A stretch of DNA of 15,000 nucleotides from Cristatella mucedo (GCA_009760855.2 WPIO01000001.1:12697501-12712500), one strand, 5' to 3'. Positions 1 to 8,029 are shown, counted from the stretch's first letter. The notes: generated from the sequence alone by a model not told the origin. Numbers and translations: made by a program.

Positions 1-112
1 TATATAGCGTCATAAGAGAACTATTGTATATACAGGTGCTTTACAACTTACTGCAAGAGAATCGATACCCAAGGGTTAGTGGCATGCATGGTATCAGGCA
101 TACTAAAGTAAT
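1..112 (-). mobile_element. 3' end of a CR1/L2-like LINE (variant tail), continuation of copy L-b
   Basis: Read on the minus strand, this stretch has the order seen at the other LINE 3' ends in the window: a CATGCCACTAACCC-like 3' UTR segment, TTGCAGTAAGTTGTAAAGC, then a terminal stem-loop region. The last bases differ from the common tail: AGTTCTCTTATGACGCTATA replaces the GGTTCTCTGAGGGCGCTTTA type. It directly abuts the (TAA)n tail of copy L-a and has no RT remnant of its own. The simplest reading is that it is the displaced end of the older copy at 836-1590, split by the L-a insertion. The assignment to L-b is inference. The left end is cut by the window edge. Confidence 0.6.
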
Positions 113-142
113 CTAGTAATAATAATAATAATGCACTTGATA

Positions 143-180
143 AAGCACCCCCAGAGAACTTAATCTCTCTCTAGGCGCTT
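143..180 (-). other. LINE 3'-terminal stem-loop, copy L-a
   Basis: In the element sense the sequence runs AAGCGCC, then AGAGA, a short loop, TTCTCT, and GGTGCTT. The outer arms (plus-strand 143-149 and 174-180) and inner arms can pair to form a two-part hairpin immediately before the simple-repeat tail. LINE RTs of the CR1/L2 type are known to recognise 3' RNA structures, so this is the probable RT-binding element. The structure is inferred from base complementarity. Confidence 0.65.
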
Positions 181-365
181 TACATTTGCTGTAAAGTGAA
201 ATGCAATTGAATGGTAAGTGAAATCATGCTTGAAAAACAACATGAATAACATGGTTAGGGGTGACATGCACAGGGTCAGCATGTAAGTGGTTAGTGGCAG
301 CATGCACAGTGTCAGCACGCATAAGCACATAAAGCACTAATCACAGGAACCCACTAAATGTTGTC

Positions 366-818
366 CTAAATAGGTGTTTTTAAGTTCTTTTTAAATGTGA
401 TCAAGTCAGGGGATGTTGTGACACAAGTCGGAAGGGAGTTCCAGGCTTTGGGAGCATACGAACTAAATGCACGGTCTCCAAAGGATTTGAGGTTTGTACG
501 AGGTATTTGTAGACTGCTGGATTCCGAAAAGTGGGTGGTACGATGCTTGGCCTGGTGGGGGAGTAGATCTGATAGATAGGCTGGAGCCAAAGAATGAAGT
601 GACCTAAAAGTGAGCGACTTAACCTTGAAGTCAATCCGTTGCTTGACTGGTAGCCAGTGCAGGTCGGCGAGAAGTGGTGTGATGTGGCAACTGCGATGCT
701 CACGACAGACAAGTCTAGCTGCGCAGTTTTGCACCAGCTGCAATTGCACATGCCGGTAGGCCAGTAAGCAGTGAGTTAAGTGTAATGCTTGGGCCACTGT
801 GCTAAAGTAAATATGCAA
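366..818 (-). pseudogene. C-terminal end of a LINE reverse transcriptase ORF (decayed)
   Basis: This is the region just after the RT palm/thumb in CR1/L2-type ORF2 proteins. Visible landmarks, in order, are LQLVQNCAARLV, HITPLLADLHWLPVKQRIDF, SLAPAYLSDLL, FGDRAFSSYAPKAWNSLP and LITFKKNLKT before the stop. All match the usual C-terminal pattern of this superfamily. The first 30 or so residues of the open frame do not fit. The expected upstream segment (NSLLTGLP) appears in another frame near 740-790, so a frameshift lies around 735. No catalytic YADD box or endonuclease domain is present because of 5' truncation. The 150-codon frame is therefore a relic and not a host gene, although this C-terminal part is unusually well preserved. 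Confidence 0.88.
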
Positions 819-835
819 AAACGTGTGGTCACCAG

Positions 836-1590
836 TTATTGGGACTTAAGGCTGGCAACATGCCCCGAATCATGCAGGTAAGCCTGAAAAGCACACTGGA
901 ACAAAAACAGATGTGTTTGCTAGGGCGGAGGGAAAGCTGACCTTACCAACTGCTCCGGTGATTGAGACTGAAATGATATAGGGTCACTGCAGGTAGTGAC
1001 CCCAGCGGGAAGCAGCTCCAGACGGGTGGCGTGAGAGCTGAAGGCTCGATCAAAATAAAATTCAGTTCTAGTTCAGTTTCAGTAGCTAGAGACGACAAGA
1101 CAACTAGATGATAAAGAATGGGTGGTGAAGAGCTCACTGAAGGAACAGGGGTCGGATAGGTAGGCTGTGCAAGTGACCTGTAAGCCAGATTTGGCCTCAA
1201 TTTTTTATTTCGTCATAATTTGATTCTTGATAGGGAGGCAGTGAAGCTAAGATGCAGGTAGGTGATGTGGCAGCTGTGCCCTTGACGGTGAAACAAACCA
1301 GGCGAGTGACTGGGTTTTGCACCTGGAGCGTACTATTAAGGAGGCAGTCTTGAATAAAGGAAATTGGTGCAATCCAGAAGCGTTGTCACAAATGCGTCAA
1401 CCAGTTGGGCTGTCAAACTCTTGTTTAAGCGCACCATGAGTTTGGCAATGTTTGTTAGCGTAAAGTAGGCTGATTGGATAGTGTAGGGGCAGACTCGCGG
1501 CAGTAATGCTAGATTAACCAATTTTGAGAATGAGGTAATTAAACTTGGGGGTGATACTATGTTTACCCGTAACAATTTGTATAGATATGT
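836..1590 (-). mobile_element. Decayed CR1/L2-like LINE, copy L-b (RT C-terminal region)
   Basis: This second minus-strand LINE fragment is more decayed than L-a. The upper part (1336-1575) encodes a recognisable RT segment, and 930-1310 encodes the C-terminal tail in pieces: LQVQNPVTRLVCFT near 1295, TAYLSDPCSFSEL near 1150, and FDRAFSSHATRLELLPAGVT near 1010-1050. These line up with LQLVQNCAARLV, PAYLSDLL and DRAFSSYAPKAWNSLP of L-a, so the order is collinear. In-frame stops and frame changes occur around 1070-1090 and 1205-1250. Below the relic stop (about 925) the 3' UTR runs to about 836, where L-a begins. The missing 3' end is probably 1-112. Confidence 0.78.
1336..1575 (-). pseudogene. 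RT fragment of LINE copy L-b
   Basis: The minus-strand frame carries SAYFTLTNIAKLMVRLN followed by TAQLVDAFVTTLLDC and NFLYSRLP. This is the family pattern of a helix (SAFFHLRNIARI-like) followed by LVHAFVTSRLDYCNSLLYGLP, which lies roughly 100 residues after the RT catalytic box and just upstream of the LQxVQNxAARLV block. The following block is found downstream on the same strand (about 1295), as expected for collinear remains of one ORF. The YADD catalytic motif is not visible upstream. The piece is about 79 codons and cannot be functional. Confidence 0.8.
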
Positions 1591-1955
1591 ATCATTTTAA
1601 ATAATATATTTCTGCAAGCCGGATGGGAGCAGTATACCAAACTATGACATTCAATTGTCTTGGATACTTAAAAAGAACTAGTCCTTGACATTTCGAAAGA
1701 GGTCACACTCGGCCGACTTCAGTGAGGTATCTTGTAAGGAGTCACCTTCCCTGCCCCTATTTTAAGCCTGAGGATTGCTGGTTCCGCGCCACTAGCAACT
1801 GACAAGAGCTAAGTAAGTACAAGTCGCTGTCTGTTAGCTCAACTTTGGTTTCGGCAACAGTTCTACCTACTTTGGCCCACGGCAAAAATAGTTTAGTCGC
1901 GGAGCTGGGCAAAAATTAGGTAGGATTATAACAATGTCGCGTGTGCAATGCCTTT
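1591..1955. other. Unassigned AT-rich spacer between LINE copies
   Basis: I recognise no gene, tRNA-like unit or LINE landmark here. It may be further upstream, heavily decayed sequence of copy L-b, because it directly precedes it in the element sense. I could not find RT motifs such as the catalytic box in any minus-strand frame. Confidence 0.4.
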
Positions 1956-2376
1956 CGATTGACAAATCCCTGCCCTAAGCGCTTTACAACTCGCTGCAAG
2001 AAAAGCACTAACCAGCGGTTGGGCCGCTGATTAATAGGACTGGACTGGCTAGTGACGTGCACTGGATCATGCGCAGACACGAGCAGCCCCGAAAAGCAAA
2101 TGGGAACAAGGAATACAAATCCACGGAAGGACGAAGGGGAAAGCTGGTCGAACTAAGAGCAGGTGCGCCTTAGACTGACTTTAAATAAAGCAAAATCGTG
2201 GTAGGTAGCGACAGAGGCCAGAAGTGAGCTCCAAACTTTCTGTATATACGAACCGATAGCCCGATCGTCAGAAGATTTCAGCTTTTGAGAGGAACAGCGA
2301 GATTATTTGAGCTGAGGAAGGTCGGCGGTCCGAGAGCGAACTGGAGATGAAAAGAAGTCGCATAAGTAGGCTATGG
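1956..2376 (-). mobile_element. Decayed CR1/L2-like LINE, copy L-c
   Basis: This third minus-strand LINE remnant carries, in order, AYLCDFFSSPVRSRTADLPQ (about 2320-2376), DDRAIGSYIQKVWSSLLASV (about 2205-2265) and ATYHDFALFKVSLRRTCS ending in a stop near 2153. These match PAYLSDLL, GDRAFSSYAPKAWNSLP and the FKKNLK ending of L-a. Stops and a frame change occur around 2270-2310. A 3' UTR of about 190 bp follows, ending in TTGCAGCGAGTTGTAAAGCGC near 1978-1998 and then decayed tail sequence. At the nucleotide level the region after the stop resembles L-b (GAAAAGC...GGGAACA, GGGAAAGCTG), so L-b and L-c are closer to each other than to L-a. The 5' end lies exactly where SINE-B copy 1 starts. Confidence 0.75.
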
Positions 2377-2537
2377 TAAGCCGTGATGGCACACCAGGTT
2401 GCTTTCACGACCTTGGTCCCGAGGTCGTGGGTTCGATTCCTGTGGTGGGCGATTCTTAATTGCCACTGCAAGCGGCGGATATAGCCGAAATGGCTCTTCT
2501 GTCGCTATACAAAAAGAGGCTGTTTAATCAGCTAGGA
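2371..2537 (+). mobile_element. tRNA-derived SINE, family SINE-B, copy 1
   Basis: This pol III-type SINE has a canonical B box, GGTTCGATTCC, at 2430-2440 and a degenerate A-box region around 2377-2395. The tRNA-unrelated body follows: CACTGCAAGCGGCGGATATA, then GGCTCTTCTGTCGCTATAC, then GAGGCTGTTTAATCAGCTA ending near 2535. The last two blocks recur in copy 2 (3267-3320, minus) and copy 3 (4575-4620). The 5' boundary coincides with the break in LINE copy L-c at about 2376, but LINE sequence does not resume after 2537, so a simple insertion into L-c is not proven. Confidence 0.8.
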
Positions 2538-3266
2538 TTTCTTTATTTAAAGGTGACAAAATACTAGTGCTGATTTTCCATGGAACTCTTCAACGAAGAA
2601 CTTGCTTACATTCAGATGCATTTCATGGAAAGAAAATAACAAGCTGTCTAAAACGTTTTAGCTGCTTTTGTATTCTCCGAAGCTCACTGTGCAGAATGCT
2701 TCAGTTAATGCGACTCTAATCTATTATAAATTCATTTGATAAAGTCAAAATCTAAATATAGTATGTGCGTATACGTATACGCTGAACCGCAATTCGCGCC
2801 ACGTTTTTACACTCGTATTTTTTTATAATTTCCGCGCCGCAGCAGCTGTTGGCTTTGCGAATGCTAGACCACCTTGTGTAGCAGAAGAGGGTTTAGGGCT
2901 CCCAGTTGTCGTTTGACAATCTAGAACGGATGTGTAGACTTGGGATGGCGCTTAAATGAAATGGTTTTCTCTCGAGATAGCAACATATCGTAACTGCAAC
3001 GATTTTGACCTAAAGCACAACTCAGCTCCAACGCCAAGGTACACAAGTTTGGAGCAAAACTGACTGCCTATTACGTAGCGTCAACTTTTAAGCGGCCATC
3101 GCCATAGATTATCAAATAATCGGTTTCTTGCCGTAATAATTCAGGAGCCACGAATAATGGAGGAAATTTAACGAATAATGAAATATCAGTCATTACCTGG
3201 CTGATTTATCACGCCATTTGTTTCCCACACCAAGTTATATACTGTATATCGAACGAAGTAAAGCCA
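2538..3266. other. AT-rich intergenic DNA without recognised gene
   Basis: No frame or repeat that I recognise lies here. The only structural feature is a perfect 16-bp palindrome at 2767-2782, listed separately. Confidence 0.5.
2767..2782. repeat. Perfect 16-bp palindrome
   Basis: GCGTATACGTATACGC equals its own reverse complement. It consists of alternating purine and pyrimidine bases, so it could extrude as a cruciform or adopt Z-DNA. No function is implied by the context. Confidence 0.8.
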
Positions 3267-3428
3267 GTGTTAGCTTATTTGACAGCCTCATTTATAGAGT
3301 TGGCAGAAGAGCAATTACTACTGCTTGCAGAGGATAAAACATAATTGCCTGATGCAAGACTCGAGCCCATGACCTGGATCGTGAAGTGTAAGCACCTTAC
3401 CCCTAGGCTAATACCTGATGGATGGGCT
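3267..3428 (-). mobile_element. tRNA-derived SINE, family SINE-B, copy 2
   Basis: On the minus strand the unit has an A box TAGCCTAGGGG (plus 3400-3410), fitting the TRGYNNANNNG consensus, and a B box GGCTCGAGTC (plus 3358-3367). The body follows as CTCTGCAAGCAG, then ATTGCTCTTCTGCCAACTC, then AATGAGGCTGTCAAATAAGC ending near plus 3267. This matches copy 1 in block order and spacing but with many substitutions, indicating an old family. Of the three copies this one has the best-preserved A box. The chance frames of about 100 codons across it on both strands are not genes. Confidence 0.82.
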
Positions 3429-3589
3429 ACAGCCCCAACCCCTTCCCCATGCCAATGCTTTCGACAGGTTGAGGTTGCCGATGTTAGCCATTCACCAGCA
3501 CCACAGCAATGTCGAGCTTCTACTTCCGCTAGTTTACTGCATCGCTCGGGGGAAGAAATCGAATTATCAGCCAGGACGGATTGTTTGGT

Positions 3590-3725
3590 CACAGCTCGGA
3601 AAAATGCGTGCTACGGCGGATATTCGCCGAACTCCGAGGTCAACGGGGCTCGAACTCGCGACGAATGGGTCAATGGTCCTGCTGAGGAAAATCATCTAAT
3701 GCCCGCTTACAAGCGCGACGGCGAC
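3590..3725 (-). mobile_element. Probable tRNA-like unit or tRNA-derived SINE of another family
   Basis: On the minus strand GAGTTCGAGCCCC (plus 3645-3657) is a good B-box/T-loop match, with partly paired flanks GCGAG and CCCGT. Upstream is CGCTTGTAAGCGGGCATTAG, which resembles the D-arm/anticodon side of tRNA-derived SINE heads, although no clean A box or full cloverleaf is present. Downstream is a palindromic CGGCGAATATCCGCCG. It does not share the SINE-B tail. It could be a tRNA pseudogene or the head of a distinct SINE. Confidence 0.5.
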
Positions 3726-3779
3726 AGCCATTCAAATGGTACATATCGCAGAATGTAGTTGGCCCATGCGATTCGTCCT

Positions 3780-4002
3780 TTGCGTGCTCACGTGTGCTGA
3801 GATGCTGCCATGCAGCTACCAACCATTTTGCATGCGGATCCTGTGCATGTTGCATGCACCCCTGACCCTGTTATGCTCGTTGGCATTGAGCACGCTACCA
3901 CTAACCGTTCGATTGTGCTTCCTTTGCAGCCAATGTAAAGTGCCTAGTAAGAGACTAGGTTCTCTGAGAGCCCTATAATAAATGTACTATTACTATTATT
4001 TT
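3780..4002 (+). mobile_element. CR1/L2-like LINE 3' end, copy L-d
   Basis: A heavily 5'-truncated LINE: only 3' UTR, stem-loop and tail remain. Blocks shared with L-a, L-e and L-f include CCTGTGCATGTTGCATGCACCC, CCACTAACCGTTCGATTGTG, CCTTTGCAGCCAATGTAAAG and the hairpin (about 3937-3974), where the right arm is mutated (GAGAGCCCTATA). It ends in an ACTATTACTATTATT tail, a variant of the (TTA)n seen elsewhere. The 80-codon plus-strand frame overlapping it (3736-3978) is LINE 3' UTR and not a protein gene. Confidence 0.82.
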
Positions 4003-4404
4003 TACCTAAATGAGCTTGTTAAATTAGCTAGTTTTTAGCTACTTCCACGCACTAACTGCAAATTCTATGTAGCTACTTTTTTCCTGCATTGGCTGCAGTG
4101 CTTTAAGTATAGCCTGAGCTGTGTAGCCAATTGAGCTTTGAGTTAACTTCTTAAAGATTGTGGAAAACCTTCAGCTCCGTTTCTTAGGGACAACCCCAAA
4201 AATAAAACTTTCGACACACTAAAAATAAATCCTCATCCCTATTTGAAGGGTCGGGGTAGAAAGCGGGTAGTGCGCCGCTCTTTAAGCTTTTGCTTAACTG
4301 AATTATTTATTTAGCAGCTCTACAAAATAGACGACCCTTACAAGAGAATCGTAGCCTGTGTGGGAACCGACACTGAACGTTGTCGTTAGTTAATAACTGC
4401 ATTT
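4003..4404. other. Intergenic DNA without recognised gene
   Basis: AT-rich sequence with short repeats of the word TAGCTA (about 4026-4075). No coding frame, tRNA-like unit or LINE landmark was recognised. Confidence 0.45.
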
Positions 4405-4622
4405 GCACTGGTTTGGGTAGGGGTAGGGCGTTCGCCTTTGCCAACTGAGCCGAGTGCTGCTGCTGATCATCCTCAAGCCCACTGCAAGCTGGGGGGAGGG
4501 GGCGACAGGGGGAGAGGGACGATAGCCCACCGTTAGCGGGGGGGGGGGGCGGCGGGAGATGGCGATAGCAGTGAAGGCTCTTCTGCAGCTAGATAAATGA
4601 GGCTTTTGAATCAGCTAACCAC
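4405..4622 (+). mobile_element. tRNA-derived SINE, family SINE-B, copy 3, with internal G-rich expansion
   Basis: The 3' segment (4575-4622) matches SINE-B: AAGGCTCTTCTGCAGCTAG, then AAATGAGGCTTTTGAATCAG. Upstream, TGGGTAGGGGTAGGGCGTTC (about 4413-4432) fits the A-box side of the tRNA-like head, TCCTCAAGCCCACTGCAAGC (about 4470-4489) fits a mutated B box plus the start of the body. Between body and tail is an extra G-rich block (4490-4556) including a G12 run at 4538-4549, which makes this copy about 50 bp longer than copies 1 and 2. The head is weak; the tail is secure. Confidence 0.65.
4490..4556 (+). repeat. G-rich block with G12 run, G-quadruplex-prone
   Basis: Runs of three or more G occur at 4491-4500, 4508-4513, 4515-4518 and 4538-4549, enough for an intramolecular G-quadruplex on the plus strand. 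Length instability of the G12 run is likely, and the assembled length may be wrong here. Confidence 0.7.
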
Positions 4623-6904
4623 TAATCTACTTTTACTTTTGGGGGTCAGACGGTGGTTCTCGGCTTCCGCCACCTACTGGGTTGGGGTGAGGGTAGGTCT
4701 CTAAAGCCCAAACCCCGCGACCCCTGCTTACGGGAGTAGTCATAGCCCGGTTTCAAGAACTAGACGGCCATTCCCGTACGACCGACAGCCGCAGCGATCC
4801 AGTAGTCGAGCGTGGTGTGCCATCAGGCTCGTTCGGAGCTGCGTAAGCCCGTGGCCCGAAGCGACCGACTGCGGCTCTTCTGCTCCGCCAATGCCAATAC
4901 TACGCCGCTGTGGGTCATCGGGGCGACCGACCGGGTGCTTGTGTACATCTGTAGGCGCCGGCCTACGGGGGGGGGGGGGGGTTGGGGCCAGGGTCCGTGC
5001 TAGCTGAGCGAAAGACTATTGCTTTTACTGCTGTGTGTCACCTCTTGCAGATGGTACTTGCCGATTAAGAGCCAGTTGTTGACTGGAAAGGGCGACCTTA
5101 GGCGTGTTTAGGTGCACCTCTGGCTGGTCGTTTTGACGCCGGCCAGCTTCTGGAATGTCATTTGCCTCGCTCTGCCACCTCGGGTTACGGCGTGGTCAAA
5201 CGATTACGACGCTCGGCTGCTTAAGCGCTCTGTGGAGCGAGCAGCTTGGCATCCAGCGATCCCAGCCGGCAGGCTGAATACGGAGGACGGCGAGCTTATA
5301 TGAACCGAGTTGCTAAGTGACGGGTCTCGCTGAAGTCTAGCGATAACGGAAAACTCCGCCGCCGCCGCTATTAATGTGCATGCACAGATCTGGGTCAGTC
5401 GATGTAGGTGGCAGATTGAAGGGATAGCCTATAGGAGGAGTTCAGACCTTGTTTTTTGCCAGGATTGTGCTGTGCTCAGACCTTCTTTGCTGCAATGTGT
5501 GAGAGTGGGTACGATGACTCGCACATCTGGTTTCAACGATCTGGCTCAACGATAGTCAACTGGGGTGCAATAAATCCGGCCGACCGGTCGCTTTCAGCTG
5601 CATATTATTTAATCTAGATTGAAGGAAACACATTACTATATCGTTACGTCGCCCAGGATAACCAAATTGTTCTCTAGGCATTTCATAAAGGCTTGAATGA
5701 AGTATCCGTAAGCATGCTGAGCGATCAGTTGCAGCACGTAAAAACACATTGAAGACAATTGACGCGAATACGGTGAATATTGCGAGGAGCAGGTAGGCTT
5801 TCAACGTCGTTTTACTTACCAAATCAGAGCGATATCATGATGTCAGTGGGTTATCGACACGTGCGAAATAAGATGCCCGACTTGGAGTCTAAGGTGAAGT
5901 AAGATGCACTGGCGACTTTTCGTATTGTGGTAGGTAGCGCCCTAGAACGTGGGCTTCAGTTGAGCTACGGACCGTACCCCTTGCATACTGCTGCTGTGCT
6001 GTACTGTCGAGCACTCGGCCAGACGGCGTGGCAAGGCTCTATTGCCCATATCATGGAGGTGGATTTGATTTTTTGATAAGCCGTGTGAGACAACTGCAGT
6101 TCCTCCTAGTTCGTGCGAGAAAAAGTTGTCATCTTCAGAAACCTTTTCGAATTGCAGTGAAAATTGAAGCGATTTGAGGAATTGAAGCGATACGTCGACG
6201 CGTGAAGAAGAGGAGAGGCCCGGAGCACGTGGGTAGCACGAGCTCTAGACACTCAATCAAACACCAACGGGTCTCAGCATTGATGGTGACGCGCGGTGCA
6301 GCGGCCGCCAGTATATCGCCAAGTTGGCTGATCTTGAGAATGTAAGCTTCTCGGCGAGAAGAATTGTTCGGCAAAAGGAAGAGAAACAGCTCGCACGATC
6401 GTGACTTGCAGCATCCGATCTGTTCGTGTCGCCCAGATTAGCAAGCTTCTTTCTGCAGCGGGACGCTCGCTAAATGCTGAAACTGTCTTTGCCCTAGGCA
6501 CACAGTAGACACGCTTGCCACGGGACTATGACGAACGTGTGGATTAATTCGCTACACACGCATGTCAGCGGCTGTCATTCGACGAGCGAGGCCTACAGGC
6601 GTTCTTCCTGCTTAGTGTGCTGCCGCATCGTGTAGGAGCGTGAAGACTGCAATGTGCGCCATGCGCAGGATTCGCCCTGGGTAGACATTGTCAATATCGA
6701 CCGCTATCTGAGCGGACACAGTTATCGACATGCTCCGTTCGACATAACGTAGATTCGGCATAACCGCTCTCAAATGGTGAACAAGTTCCGAAGATATGGA
6801 CTGGCCGCTGTCGATGGGGACTTTTGGTGGCTCGGGAAACTCGGAACCCCGAAGCAGCTTGCCATCAGATCCGTCCCATTTGCCCTCTGCCAGCCAATAA
6901 ATAA

Positions 6905-6905
<1 letters not shown>
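4623..6905. other. Long stretch without recognised genes or repeats
   Basis: About 2.3 kb of moderately GC-rich DNA. Open frames of 63-88 codons occur (for example 5112-5303 plus, 5556-5822 minus, 6135-6374 minus, 6274-6501 minus, 6774-7076 plus) but none shows a recognisable domain. They overlap or end in low-complexity sequence. The frame at 5556-5822 minus begins with a hydrophobic stretch (LLLAIFTVFASIVFNVFL) that would fit a membrane segment or signal anchor, but there is no other support. Short exons of a split host gene cannot be excluded. Confidence 0.4.
4967..4981 (+). repeat. G15 homopolymer
   Basis: Fifteen consecutive G, followed by TTGGGGCCAGGG. It is likely length-variable and error-prone in assembly. 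Confidence 0.85.

Positions 6906-6908
<3 letters not shown>

Positions 6909-6937
<29 letters not shown>
6909..6937. repeat. (TA)n microsatellite at the SINE-A 3' tail
   Basis: A TA dinucleotide run passes into TTTATTTATTTAATATA. It lies directly beyond the 3' end of SINE-A (read on the minus strand), so it probably grew from that element's AT-rich simple-repeat tail. Confidence 0.8.
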
Positions 6938-6940
<3 letters not shown>

Positions 6941-7100
6941 TTATTTAATATATGTAATTCTTTTGTATAGCGTCATAAGAGAACTTATAACCTATTCAGG
7001 CGCTTTACATATGCCACAGGGCTCGAGCTCACGACCTTCGTCATCAGGCCTTAGTAGGATGGGGCGAGCACCTTAACCACTGGGCCAAACCAGGTCGGTA
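6938..7100 (-). mobile_element. tRNA-derived SINE, family SINE-A, with LINE-type 3' tail
   Basis: Read on the minus strand the unit begins near 7100. It has a perfect A box TGGCCCAGTGG (plus 7077-7087, consensus TRGYNNANNNG) followed by TTAAGGTGCTCGCC, then a B-box region AAGGTCGTGAGCTCGAGCCC (plus 7019-7038). It then enters CATATGTAAAGCGCC and a stem-loop ending TCTCTTATGACGCTATAC (plus 6965-6982). That last part is the same as the LINE tail at window positions 3-48, with a 20-base identical block (3-22 versus 6966-6985). The A and B boxes are internal pol III promoter elements; the 3' end is the probable RT recognition site. An AAATAAATA-like tail follows. Confidence 0.88.
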
Positions 7101-7158
7101 TGTTGCAGCAGTGGGGCTGTCGAGTTTGCAAGGGGCAGAGCTAAGCGGCTGTAGTGGG

Positions 7159-7159
<1 letters not shown>

Positions 7160-7216
<57 letters not shown>
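7160..7216 (+). repeat. (GA)n microsatellite
   Basis: An uninterrupted GA dinucleotide run on the plus strand, flanked by GGGGG on the left. The mixed Arg/Glu frame on the plus strand and the Ser/Leu frame on the minus strand are translations of this repeat and not genes. Confidence 0.95.
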
Positions 7217-7217
<1 letters not shown>

Positions 7218-7797
7218 CTTGGCGACGCGCTGTGCCGGGAGAGGTGGAGGTTTGCTCAAGCCTTTCGCAACCATTCCGACCACGGAATTATCAGAATGTT
7301 GACCTTATAATACCGGTCTCATAGGCTACCAATTAGGTGCAAACAGGAGGCGAAAAGAATAACAATAACAATAGCGAATCGCTAGTGCTCAATAAGTGAA
7401 CTAGCTCCCAGTCTAGGCAATTCGCGTAGCCTGGAAAGTAGGCCTATCAATTAATTAGTGAAGCATACATGCTCAGCGGCAACAAGCATACGCATATTCA
7501 TATATGTAACCATTCGCTTTTCCCTGGACAGAATATGCCCTGCGGTGAGCAAAAGAGCCCGCCGAACCGTTTAGACATCGTCGCGTTTCGCGATGTCGGT
7601 CATTATTGAGTTATAGATAAGAATCGGTCAATATTCATTTATGAAATATTCATTTATAAATTTAGATTTACATTTGAAAGCATTTATCCAAAATTTAGAA
7701 GCATTTGGACATTCATGAAGTGTATTAATTAAGTCATCATTAGAGATACGAGTCTGTCATTATAGAGTTAGCTTATCAGAGAGAGTTCCCACCTCGG
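7217..7797. other. AT-rich DNA without recognised gene
   Basis: No coding frame or RNA gene was recognised. The interval 7625-7690 is rich in ATTCATTTAT-type words, with small direct repeats of AATATTCATTTATRAA. Confidence 0.45.
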
Positions 7798-7850
7798 GTA
7801 GGACATCCCCCGCGTAGGACATTTCCCCCCCCCCCTGGTAGGGCATTTCC
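7798..7850 (+). repeat. Cluster of three GTAGGACATTTCCCC motifs (left cluster)
   Basis: Three diverged direct copies start at 7798 (GTAGGACATCCCCCGC), 7814 (GTAGGACATTTCCCCC, running into a C11 tract at 7825-7835) and 7838 (GTAGGGCATTTCC). The same motif appears in opposite orientation at 8430-8495. Confidence 0.7.
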
Positions 7851-7925
7851 TTCCCATTTCCTTCCTTCCCCGTATGGAAATGTCATGATATAGACTGTCT
7901 TGTTTACATATCTTGTGAGAAAATT

Positions 7926-8029
7926 TAATATAGCAATTAATATTTGACATATTCATACATTGTAGTCATTAAAAATGTAATATAGCAATTAATATTTGAC
8001 ATATTCACACATTGTAGTCATTAGAAATG
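7926..8029. repeat. 52-bp tandem duplication
   Basis: Units 7926-7977 and 7978-8029 are each 52 bp and differ at only two positions (ATTCATACAT versus ATTCACACAT, and ATTAAAAATG versus ATTAGAAATG). The duplication is therefore recent. Its right edge coincides exactly with the jump from AT-rich to GC-rich sequence at 8030. Confidence 0.93.

Larger units (their letters stand above)
113..835 (-). mobile_element. 5'-truncated CR1/L2-like LINE, copy L-a
   Basis: This minus-strand non-LTR retrotransposon fragment keeps the C-terminal end of its reverse transcriptase ORF (366-818), a 3' UTR of about 230 bp and a (TAA)n tail at 116-132 on the plus strand. The 3' UTR holds two diverged copies of GCATGCACAGNGTCAGCA (about 262-284 and 300-320). 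It ends in the family stem-loop (143-180). The same 3' UTR recurs on the plus strand at 3780, 8610 and 11505. The 5' end is truncated near 835, well short of a full element of several kb. Frameshifting around 735 shows the copy is dead. CR1/L2 placement rests on the C-terminal protein pattern and the short-repeat tail; the exact clade is not resolved. Confidence 0.85.

Noticed and set aside
2268-2471. 67-codon minus frame spanning SINE-B copy 1 and LINE copy L-c
   Set aside because: Its first half is antisense SINE sequence and its second half is an out-of-frame part of the LINE remnant.
5375-5415. ATGCACAGATCTGGGTCAG resembles the LINE 3' UTR repeat read on the minus strand
   Set aside because: Match is short and gapped, with no RT remnant, stem-loop or tail nearby.
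5556-5822. 88-codon minus frame with a hydrophobic N-terminal stretch
   Set aside because: A single hydrophobic segment in a short frame is weak evidence; no family resemblance and no neighbouring support, so not called as a gene.
5925-5970. GTGGTAGGTAGCG resembles LINE copy L-c around 2200
   Set aside because: Only about 13 bases match and the translated neighbourhood shows just ATYHN in common; too little to call another LINE copy.
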